From: DAOQAU01 sp035354275
GTDB lineage: Bacteria > Cyanobacteriota > Vampirovibrionia > Gastranaerophilales > Gastranaerophilaceae
Length of the DNA stretch: 28,937 bases
Assembly: GCA_035354275.1 (NCBI GenBank)
Contig: DAOQAU010000015.1
Location: forward strand, 1-28,937
Direction: 5' to 3'
How positions within the stretch are numbered: the first letter of the stretch is position 1; the number at the start of each line of letters is the position of its first letter. The notes under the pieces were generated by a model. That model ran no database searches. It had not been told where the DNA came from and saw only the letters and a list, made by a program, of their open reading frames with translations. Made by a program: the position numbers and the translations under genes. Positions 22,801 to 28,937 of the stretch are shown piece after piece.

Positions 22801-23751
22801 ATGAAAATTCAAGTTAATGAAAATAAAGAGATATGGGACAATTTTGTTTCTCAATCGCCTCAGGGGTGTATCTTTTTATATTCAAAATTTCTGGATAGCT
22901 TAAATAAAAAATATGAAATTATAACTTGTATTGATGATGGAGGGGAAGTTCTTGCCGGTTGCGTTATTTTGTTTGACGAAAACAAACGGCCGATAAAAAA
23001 TATTCATGCGTTTACCCAATACCAAGGTCTTATATTAAAAGATTTTTCAGTATTATCCAATCACAAAAGAATCTCTAAAGAATTTAAAATTATTGAATTT
23101 TTTATTGAAGAATTAACAAAAAAATATCCTTCATTATGTTTTTGCCAGCATTATAATTTTGATGATATGAGAGCTTTTCAGTGGTACAATTATCATGAAA
23201 GGGAAAAAGGGACTTTTAAAATAGATTTAAGATATTCCGGAGTTTTGGATTTAACAAAATTCAAATCTTTTGATGATTATTTAATGTCAGTTCGTCCGGT
23301 AAGAAGACAGGAATTTAATAAAGTAAAAGATATTGAATTTCGATGGATAAAAGATGAAAAAATTTTAGACGGCATTCACAAGAAAACTTTTGAAAGACAA
23401 AATATAGAGCGTTCCGAGGAAGAATCTGCTTTGCTGAAATCAATAACAAAAAATGCGATTGACTTTGGGTACGGTAAATTATGTGCCGCATATTTTGAAA
23501 ACAAACCTATTTCATCAATTCTTTTTATATATGATAATACTACGGCTTATTACTTGTTCGGAGCAAATGACCCTGAATATAGAAATTTATTTGGCGGTAA
23601 TTTCCTTATGCTGAATATGATAAGAGATGCTTTTGAAAATGATATAGAAAAAATTGATTTTGTCGGAGTGAATTCGCCTAACAGAGGCGATTATAAATTA
23701 AGTTATAACGGTGAATTGAAACCGTATTTTATTTTAAAATTAGAGGAATAA
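22801..23751 (+). CDS. FemAB/GNAT-like acyltransferase
   Basis: The 316-aa protein has the two-half GNAT architecture of FemAB and BioF2-like (Acetyltransf_6) proteins. In the C-terminal half SVRPVRRQEFNK, FGYGKLCAAYFENKPISSIL, YYLFGANDPEYRNLFGGNFL and DFVGVNSPNRGDYKLSYN match the Acetyltransf_6 pattern. Such enzymes add acetyl or amino-acyl groups to amino sugars, lipid II or polysaccharides. The ATG at 22801 with AAGGA 4 nt upstream is chosen over an in-frame ATG at 22765 inside the preceding gene. In this locus it is the only visible acetyltransferase and therefore a candidate for the N-acetylation normally done by PseH. Substrate not proven. Confidence 0.72.
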   Translation: MKIQVNENKEIWDNFVSQSPQGCIFLYSKFLDSLNKKYEIITCIDDGGEVLAGCVILFDENKRPIKNIHAFTQYQGLILKDFSVLSNHKRISKEFKIIEFFIEELTKKYPSLCFCQHYNFDDMRAFQWYNYHEREKGTFKIDLRYSGVLDLTKFKSFDDYLMSVRPVRRQEFNKVKDIEFRWIKDEKILDGIHKKTFERQNIERSEEESALLKSITKNAIDFGYGKLCAAYFENKPISSILFIYDNTTAYYLFGANDPEYRNLFGGNFLMLNMIRDAFENDIEKIDFVGVNSPNRGDYKLSYNGELKPYFILKLEE

Positions 23752-23752
23752 G

Positions 23753-24754
23753 TTGGCAAAAGATTTTGATTATAAAGGATATAGTGAAGAAAAACTGTTA
23801 AGACTTTGCGATGAAACCAAAAGCGACAGGGGAATTGCAAAATGGAAATATTGGTCTGCGGAAGTTTATTCTTTCGGAAGGCATATAAGAGATTATGCTT
23901 TTTATCCTTCAGCTTTTACGCTTTATTGTTTTACGGATCATGGTGCAGGCGCTTATTTTGATGAAGTTGCAAAACACGAACTTGAAAGTGATGCGCCATG
24001 TCAATTTTACCATTCGCCATTGAGTGTTGAATTATTTAAAAAAGTTTCTAATAAACCTTGCTATACATTATTTTCGCCATTTGTATGGTATCGAAGAAAA
24101 AATAAAATAGAAAAAATATCTGAAGCAAAAGGAACTCTTGCCTTCCCTATTCATTCAACTCATTGCATTGACTTAGCGTCTGACATGGAAATTTATATTG
24201 AGCAGCTCAAGGCGTTGCCGGAGGAATTTCAACCTGTAAGTGTTTGTTTGCATCATTGTGATATAAATAAAGGTCAGTATAAGCTTTTCTTTAAACATAA
24301 TATTCCGGTTTATACTGCAGGAGACATGTATGACCAAAATTTTGCCCAAAGGTTTTACGATATCCTGAAAAACTTTAGATATTCAACTTCAAATGCTATA
24401 GGTTCTTACACATATTACAGCGTGGAAATGGGAATACCTTTTTCTATTTATGGAGAGAAGCTGGTCCTTATGAACAATTCTGATTCTAACCTCGAAAAAG
24501 GAGAATGTAAATTTCAAGAAAACCCGCAATATCAAAAAATTTATAAAATGTTTGAAGGCTTAAATAAACAAATTACTCCTGAGCAAAAAGAATTTGTAGA
24601 GAAACATTTGGGTATTTATGATGGAATAAGCCGACTTAAAATGGCAAAAATTTTGTATTTATTATACTTAAAAAAAGGAAACCCGTTTAAGGATTTATCT
24701 TATGCTTTAAAAATGATTAGAAGAAAAAGAAGGATTAAAAATGAGACTTTTTAA
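23753..24754 (+). CDS. hypothetical protein, probable GT-B glycosyltransferase
   Basis: The 333-aa protein matches no named family that I can identify. Early SFGRHIRDYAFYPSAFTLYCF, then TDHGAGAYFD, and late STSNAIGSYTYYSVEMGIPFS plus YGEKLVLMNN resemble the start and nucleotide-sugar pocket of GT-B transferases in O-antigen and capsule clusters. It has no signal peptide and only a short basic C-terminus (RRKRRIK), which may touch the membrane. The TTG start follows GAGGA with a 5-nt gap, one base after the previous stop codon. It overlaps the FkbM gene by 14 nt. A role in transferring a sugar of this glycan is inferred. Confidence 0.55.
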   Translation: MAKDFDYKGYSEEKLLRLCDETKSDRGIAKWKYWSAEVYSFGRHIRDYAFYPSAFTLYCFTDHGAGAYFDEVAKHELESDAPCQFYHSPLSVELFKKVSNKPCYTLFSPFVWYRRKNKIEKISEAKGTLAFPIHSTHCIDLASDMEIYIEQLKALPEEFQPVSVCLHHCDINKGQYKLFFKHNIPVYTAGDMYDQNFAQRFYDILKNFRYSTSNAIGSYTYYSVEMGIPFSIYGEKLVLMNNSDSNLEKGECKFQENPQYQKIYKMFEGLNKQITPEQKEFVEKHLGIYDGISRLKMAKILYLLYLKKGNPFKDLSYALKMIRRKRRIKNETF

Positions 24755-25511
24755 GAAAAAAAGAAAATATACAAACGAATTTGAAAAAATATTTGAAGAA
24801 AACAAAGTTAAAAAAAGATTTGTAGAACAAATCATTGAAATTGAAGGGTACAAATTCAAAGTGCCTGATGCGGTAAGCTTTGCATATCAGATAAAAGATA
24901 TATTCTTGGATGAGGTTTATAAGTTTAAGCCCAAAACAGAAGCTCCTTTAATATATGATTGCGGAGCAAATGTCGGAACGAGTATTCTATATTTTAAAAG
25001 AGAATTTCCTAATTCAAAAATAAAAGCATTTGAGGCAGATGAAAAAATCCATGAATATTTGATAGAAAACATAAAAGATTTTAGTGATGTTGAAGTTTAT
25101 CATAAAGCTGTCTGGGTAAATAACGATAATTTATGCTTTAATTCTGAAGGGGCAGATGCGGGAAGCATAGTAAACAATTTTGACTGTAAACAAACTGTTA
25201 AGGCGCTCAGACTGAAAGAACTTTTGCAAAAAGAATCTGAAATAGATTTTCTAAAAATGGATATTGAAGGTGCAGAAACGGATGTTATAATTGATTGTGC
25301 AGAAGAGTTAAAAAAGGTTAAAAATGTGTTCATAGAATACCATTCTATAGTAGATAAACCTCAAACATTGGATAAGATTTTATCAATTATAACAAACGCA
25401 GGGTTTAGATATCATTTACAAAATATTTCTAATCAGCAGCACCCATTTATTGAAAGAAATATTTATTGTAATATGGATTTGCAGGTTAATATTTTTGGAT
25501 ATAGAAGTTAA
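24741..25511 (+). CDS. FkbM family methyltransferase
   Basis: The 256-aa protein is a class I SAM methyltransferase of the FkbM group, which usually methylates hydroxyl groups on sugars, polyketides or glycans. IYDCGANVGTSILYF (about 72-86) is motif I, KIKAFEADEKIHEYL is motif II, and DFLKMDIEGAETDVI is the characteristic FkbM motif. AAGGA lies before the ATG within the end of the preceding gene. The N-terminal 50 residues are highly basic (KKKRKYTNEFEK), possibly binding membrane or glycolipid. It likely caps or decorates the surface glycan by O-methylation. Confidence 0.85.
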   Translation: MRLFKKKRKYTNEFEKIFEENKVKKRFVEQIIEIEGYKFKVPDAVSFAYQIKDIFLDEVYKFKPKTEAPLIYDCGANVGTSILYFKREFPNSKIKAFEADEKIHEYLIENIKDFSDVEVYHKAVWVNNDNLCFNSEGADAGSIVNNFDCKQTVKALRLKELLQKESEIDFLKMDIEGAETDVIIDCAEELKKVKNVFIEYHSIVDKPQTLDKILSIITNAGFRYHLQNISNQQHPFIERNIYCNMDLQVNIFGYRS

Positions 25512-25532
25512 AGGTTATAAAAGGAGTTCAAA

Positions 25533-26543
25533 TTGACACAACAAATACCGATTTTTTTAGCAAGTGATGATAATTATGCGCCGTTTGTAGCAACCACAAT
25601 CACTTCAATCGTAAAGAATACAACATCTTTTATAAATTTTTATGTTTTAGACGGCGGTATTGTTGAGTGGAATAAGCAAAAAATTCAAAGTATTCAAAGT
25701 GATTTTAAAAACTTTTCCGTTGAATTTGTTGATATGGGCAAGTGCGGACTGGAAAGATTCCCGAATTTAAATCATTACTCTGTAAATACATTTTCAAGAT
25801 ATTTTATTCCTGAACTAAAACCCGATTTAGATAAAATTTTATACTTGGATATTGACATAATAGTAAAAGGAGATATTGCACAGTTATACAATCAGGAAAT
25901 GAACGATTATCCTATAGCCGCAATTTTAGAAGATTTTTACCCCGAGAATTATAAATATTTAAAACAAATATGCCCTAACTATGATGGCGGAAGCAATTAC
26001 TTCAATGCGGGAGTTTTATTAATTAGCCTGGATTATTTCAGAAAAAATAATATAACTCAGCAGTTAATCGATACAACAGTCAAATTAAAAGATTTGATAA
26101 GATGTGCAGATCAGGATATCTTAAATTTTGTTTTTGCAAACAATTTTAAAATTCTTGATTATAAATTTGATTTTATGCCGGACCATAAAGATTACATTTA
26201 TAAGTTAGGTAAAAAAGAAGCAATAGGCGCGATAGACAATCATGTTCTAATCCATTATACCGGCAGAAAACCATGGAACACAATGCAGGCGGAAAATGCT
26301 CAAGATTTTTGGGATGTGGCAAAATTAACGCCGTTTTATAAAGAATTGAAAACCGCTTTGGATATAAAGTCAAAAGCAGATTGTTATGATGAATATTTAA
26401 AAAAAATTGTACTTAAAAAATTAACTTGTAATTATAAAAGATACAAGGTTTTTTCCAAATTATTTATAGGTGGTAAAAGAAAAAGGTACAAACAAAAAGC
26501 ATTAGAAGTGAAAAACAAAATAGATTTGTTAACCGGTCAATAA
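25533..26543 (+). CDS. glycosyltransferase family 8 protein
   Basis: The 336-aa protein is a retaining GT-A enzyme of family 8 (LgtC/GspA type) using UDP-glucose or UDP-galactose. IFLASDDNYAPFVATTITSI opens the nucleotide-binding fold. The metal-binding Asp-x-Asp is Asp106-Ile107-Asp108 (YLDIDIIVKGD). FNAGVLLISL and CADQDILNFVF are conserved, and HYTGRKPW (241-248) holds the second metal-binding His. A basic tail of about 60 residues (KRYKVF, GKRKRYK) may tether it to the membrane. The TTG start has AAGGAG (25521-25526) 6 nt before it. It is the last intact gene before the rearranged stretch and converges with a minus-strand gene fragment 4 nt away. Confidence 0.88.
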   Translation: MTQQIPIFLASDDNYAPFVATTITSIVKNTTSFINFYVLDGGIVEWNKQKIQSIQSDFKNFSVEFVDMGKCGLERFPNLNHYSVNTFSRYFIPELKPDLDKILYLDIDIIVKGDIAQLYNQEMNDYPIAAILEDFYPENYKYLKQICPNYDGGSNYFNAGVLLISLDYFRKNNITQQLIDTTVKLKDLIRCADQDILNFVFANNFKILDYKFDFMPDHKDYIYKLGKKEAIGAIDNHVLIHYTGRKPWNTMQAENAQDFWDVAKLTPFYKELKTALDIKSKADCYDEYLKKIVLKKLTCNYKRYKVFSKLFIGGKRKRYKQKALEVKNKIDLLTGQ

Positions 26544-26547
26544 AGTT

Positions 26548-26742
26548 TTATTTCCTCAAAAAATTAACAATTTCATCTAATGCTGTTTGAGCGTCAATTT
26601 TTGAAATAACAACCCCTTTATCATAATTCTTAACCCTTTGCGCAGGTGCTCCTATATCAAAACATGCAACCGGATATTTAAGCATCATTGCTTCTGCGGT
26701 TGTGTAAGAAAAAGTTTCGGGCCATATTGACGGAATACACGT
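26548..26742 (-). pseudogene. C-terminal fragment of a family 4 glycosyltransferase
   Basis: About 62 residues ending in FLRK form the C-terminal end of a GT4 (GT-B) glycosyltransferase: IPSIWPETFSYTTAEAM is the strongly conserved nucleotide-sugar binding segment, followed by YPVACFDIGAPAQRV and a final helix. A complete enzyme has roughly 350-400 residues, so some 300 N-terminal residues are missing. Reading further upstream on the minus strand gives about 15 unrelated residues back to an ATG at 26787, but that DNA encodes another gene remnant on the plus strand. The fragment is therefore cut at about 26740. It is either a rearranged relic or an assembly artefact. Confidence 0.75.
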
Positions 26743-27148
26743 TTTAGAACATCTTGGTGGCGGAGTCGCACCCTGGAACATCAACAACTACAATTTCAGT
26801 ATAAAAGAAGAGATTTTACTTAAAGAAAAAAGCACTTTAAGAGAGAATAAAGTAATTTTTTATCACTTTCATTCGGTAAAAATAGACAAAAAGGGCAGAA
26901 TTGACAGAAATAAGATAAATTTTTACAGAGTCACATCAGAAAATTTCAAAATATTTTATAAGCCCTATATTAAAAAATTAATCGATATGAGCCGTGATTT
27001 ACATCAAATTAATCCCGTTATTAAAATAATTAAAAAACCTAAAATAGATTTTAAAAGTGAGTTTAAAAAGTTAAGAAAAAAAATCATTAAAATACGATTT
27101 TCTTCAAAAAATCCGGAACTTATTATTTTTGGTATCAGAATTATATAA
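26729..27148 (+). pseudogene. C-terminal fragment of a putative capsule-type glycosyltransferase
   Basis: A frame of about 139 codons with no start codon in its first part runs to a TAA at 27146-27148. The segment HVLEHLGGGVAPWNINNYNF and then VIFYHFHSVKI resembles the C-terminal part of putative glycosyltransferases in surface-polysaccharide loci (HLG...VAPWN ... FYHFH). The rest is highly basic. The frame is open only back to 26708, where a TAA occurs. The first in-frame ATG is deep inside the conserved tail, so this is the 3' end of a gene whose N-terminal portion is absent. Its 5' break coincides with the break of the minus-strand GT4 fragment. Family naming is tentative; truncation is clear. 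Confidence 0.65.
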
Positions 27149-27158
27149 AATTTGTTTA

Positions 27159-27167
27159 TGATAAAAT
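27159..27167 (+). promoter_or_regulatory. extended -10 promoter, probably leaderless
   Basis: TGATAAAAT reads as TG-n-TAAAAT and ends exactly 6 nt before the ATG at 27174. No Shine-Dalgarno is present between them. This is the same layout as before the binding-protein gene at 3737. Confidence 0.5.
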
Positions 27168-27173
27168 CATTTT

Positions 27174-27977
27174 ATGAAAATTTCTGTAATTACTGTTTGT
27201 TATAATGCAAAAAATGACATTGAAGACACTATTCAAAGTGTATTCAAACAAACAGCTTTGGAAAATATTGAATATATTATCATTGACGGAAATTCTACAG
27301 ATGGCACGAAAGAAATTATTAAAAAGTACAAAGATAAAATTTCTAAATATATATCCGAGTCCGATACGGGTATTTATAATGCGATGAATAAAGGAATTAA
27401 ACTTGCGACAGGGGATTTTATCCAATTTTTGAACGCGGGTGATTTTTATATTAATGAAAAAGTTGTGGAAGACTTTTTACCCCATTTGCAAAACGCAAAA
27501 AGCGAAATAATTTTCGGGAATTTGTTTGCATTTAATAAATATAACGGTGATGTTGTCAGAATTAATGAAAATATTATCGATAAATACTTGTTCAATTATC
27601 AGTCAATCCCGCATCCTTGCACCTTTTTCAGGAGAGAAATTTTTGAAAAAGTTGGATTGTATAATGAAAATTACAGGATAGTAAGTGATTTTGAATGGTA
27701 TTTGAAATATTTCAACGAATATGGCGGCAGTTATCTTTATGTTGATAAGTACGCTATAATTTTTGATTTAAACGGAATATGTTCAAGTGCAAAATTTGCC
27801 GATATTCACAGAAAAGAACGTAAAGAAGTAGTGAAAAAATATTACTCGGGACTTGAGCATTTTATATATAAAGTTTCAAAAATAATATTTAAAAGACAAC
27901 ATAAGAAAAAATATTTCAGAAAAATGTTAGCAATTATAAAATTGAATAAATTTTATAAAAAAGAAAGCGAAAATTAA
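27174..27977 (+). CDS. glycosyltransferase family 2 protein
   Basis: The 267-aa protein is an inverting GT-A enzyme. ISVITVCYNAKNDIEDTI begins the nucleotide-binding fold, IIIDGNSTDGT carries the uridine-binding Asp, SESDTGIYNAMNKGIKLATG is typical of WcaA/RfbF-like transferases, and NAGD stands where the metal-binding Asp-x-Asp motif lies. SIPHPCTFFRREIFEKVG and DFEWYLKYF follow in the acceptor half. The C-terminal 50 residues are basic. It has its own promoter-like element and no Shine-Dalgarno, and lies 3 nt before another family 2 gene. The sugar transferred is unknown. Confidence 0.9.
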   Translation: MKISVITVCYNAKNDIEDTIQSVFKQTALENIEYIIIDGNSTDGTKEIIKKYKDKISKYISESDTGIYNAMNKGIKLATGDFIQFLNAGDFYINEKVVEDFLPHLQNAKSEIIFGNLFAFNKYNGDVVRINENIIDKYLFNYQSIPHPCTFFRREIFEKVGLYNENYRIVSDFEWYLKYFNEYGGSYLYVDKYAIIFDLNGICSSAKFADIHRKERKEVVKKYYSGLEHFIYKVSKIIFKRQHKKKYFRKMLAIIKLNKFYKKESEN

Positions 27978-27980
27978 ATT

Positions 27981-28796
27981 ATGCCAAAAGTTTCAATAAT
28001 AATTCCTTGTTACAACAGCGGCGAATACCTTGACGAGGCAGTAGAAAGTGTTAAAAATCAGACTTTCAAGGATGTTGAAATTATAATTGTCAACGATGGT
28101 TCTACGGATGTAAACACCATTGAGCAATTAAAAAAATATTACAACACAGATGTAAAAGTCATAAACACAGATAATCAAGGAGTATCTCAGGCAAGGAACA
28201 CCGGTATAAAAGAAGCAGGCGGGGAATATATTCTCCCGCTTGATTCGGATGATAAAATTCATCCAGAATACGTTGAGAGTGCAGTCAAAATCCTTGATGA
28301 AAATCTGCAAATAGGAATTTGCTACTGTGAAGCCGAATTTTTCGGTGATATAAAAGGAAAATGGAATTTGCCAAAATTTGAATTGAAAGATTTTTTGGCA
28401 AGAAACTGTATTTTTTGTACGGCTATGTATAGAAAATCTGCTTGGGAAAAAGTCGGTGGTTATAAAAAAGAAATGGATAAGGGGTTTGAAGATTGGGAAT
28501 TTTGGCTTTCGCTGATTGAAGCAGGGGGGCAAGTTCACAGAATCCCCAAAATCTTATTTTATTACCGTCAATCGGAGTTTAGCCGCTCGGCAAATTCGGC
28601 AAATAAAAATCTACCCGAATTAATTAAAAAAATAGTAATGTTTCACCCAAAACTCTACGCCGAAAACCTCGAATATTTGCTTATTCCATGGATTGACATT
28701 TTTTCGAAATCAATTTTACAAAATAGTAAAATATACAGAATAAAAGCAAAAATGAGCAAGAAGTTTAATATTCTTGTTATGTTAGAAAAAAGATAA
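27981..28796 (+). CDS. glycosyltransferase family 2 protein
   Basis: The 271-aa GT-A enzyme has VSIIIPCYNSGEYLDEAVES, VNDGSTD (uridine-binding Asp), NQGVSQARNTGIKEAGGEYI and the metal-binding LDSDD, all in the normal family 2 order. The C-terminal acceptor half includes GYKKEMDKGFEDWEFWLSL, where the Glu-Asp pair is the likely catalytic-base region. It begins 3 nt after the previous stop codon with only a weak ribosome site, so coupling to that gene is likely. It probably adds another sugar to the same glycan. Confidence 0.9.
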   Translation: MPKVSIIIPCYNSGEYLDEAVESVKNQTFKDVEIIIVNDGSTDVNTIEQLKKYYNTDVKVINTDNQGVSQARNTGIKEAGGEYILPLDSDDKIHPEYVESAVKILDENLQIGICYCEAEFFGDIKGKWNLPKFELKDFLARNCIFCTAMYRKSAWEKVGGYKKEMDKGFEDWEFWLSLIEAGGQVHRIPKILFYYRQSEFSRSANSANKNLPELIKKIVMFHPKLYAENLEYLLIPWIDIFSKSILQNSKIYRIKAKMSKKFNILVMLEKR

Positions 28797-28797
28797 A

Positions 28798-28937
28798 ATG
28801 ACCGAAGCTAAAAATATAAAAATTGCATGTGTTTTCAATGACAAAAAGATTTTTGACGAAGTAGTCGGGCAAAATCAAAACGTCAAAGATTTTGAAATAA
28901 CAACTTTTGACAATACCGTTGAAAATATCGGAATTTC
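28798..28937 (+). CDS. start of a probable glycosyltransferase gene, cut by window end
   Basis: An ATG one base after the previous stop codon opens a frame of 46 codons that runs off the window. NIKIACVFNDKKIFDE and later TTFDNTVENIGIS resemble the N-terminus of Glyco_tranf_2_5-type GT-A proteins, which start with a short beta strand and a conserved Asn-Asp. Too little is visible to assign it firmly; location among glycosyltransferases supports the guess. Confidence 0.5.
   Translation, partial: MTEAKNIKIACVFNDKKIFDEVVGQNQNVKDFEITTFDNTVENIGI

Noticed and set aside
28128..28538. 136-aa frame on the minus strand inside the second family 2 glycosyltransferase
   Set aside because: Lies antisense to a gene with all family motifs and has no ribosome site or recognisable domain.

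Overview
The window is AT-rich DNA from an uncultured-looking bacterium with a Gram-negative-type envelope: it carries a heptosyltransferase-like family 9 glycosyltransferase, a substrate-binding protein with a lipoprotein-type signal, and a long nonulosonic-acid/surface-glycan locus. Tightly packed, often overlapping genes, many TTG starts, an odd Gly/Asn/Thr-rich protein and a run of exactly 100 Ns point to a metagenome-assembled genome. A gut lineage such as Gastranaerophilales (Vampirovibrionia) fits the style, but that placement is an inference with no marker gene behind it.

Layout. 61-1949: a family 9 glycosyltransferase (minus) and a BRO/DinD-like antirepressor-type gene (plus) diverge from a 44-bp spacer with a palindromic -10 box. 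2090-3646: a ComM/YifB AAA+ ATPase. 3737-7744: an oligopeptide/dipeptide-type ABC transporter (binding lipoprotein and two permeases, no ATPase genes), split by a 73-bp double-hairpin intergenic repeat. 7776-9783: an MgtC/SapB membrane protein overlapping a membrane-anchored TPR protein, ended by a strong bidirectional terminator. 9804-9903: assembly gap. 9904-12648 (minus): a low-complexity, Thr-rich hypothetical protein cut by the gap, then RimO.

12923-26543: a co-directional surface-sugar locus behind a strong extended -10 promoter and a leader with a terminator-like hairpin. It begins with an SDR epimerase, PseB-like UDP-GlcNAc 4,6-dehydratase, RmlD-like reductase, NeuB-family synthase, TIM-barrel isomerase, PseF-like cytidylyltransferase and the methylase associated with pseudaminic-acid loci. 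A Gfo/Idh/MocA oxidoreductase, a GT-B-fold protein, a DegT-type aminotransferase, a SAM methyltransferase, a GNAT/FemAB-like acyltransferase, a probable glycosyltransferase, an FkbM methyltransferase and a family 8 glycosyltransferase follow. Together they look able to make, activate, decorate and transfer a pseudaminic-like nonulosonic acid, but the canonical PseC, PseH and PseG proteins are not recognisable. Three non-canonical genes could fill those steps.

26548-27148 holds two gene remnants that meet head to head near 26740, each missing its N-terminal part: a rearrangement scar or an assembly chimera. 27174-28937 continues with two family 2 glycosyltransferases and the start of another gene, cut by the window end.

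The most distinctive observations are the non-canonical nonulosonic-acid cassette, the leader hairpins ahead of it, the double-truncation junction at about 26740, and a recurring promoter layout in which the -10 hexamer lies exactly 6 nt before a start codon with no Shine-Dalgarno, suggesting leaderless mRNAs.
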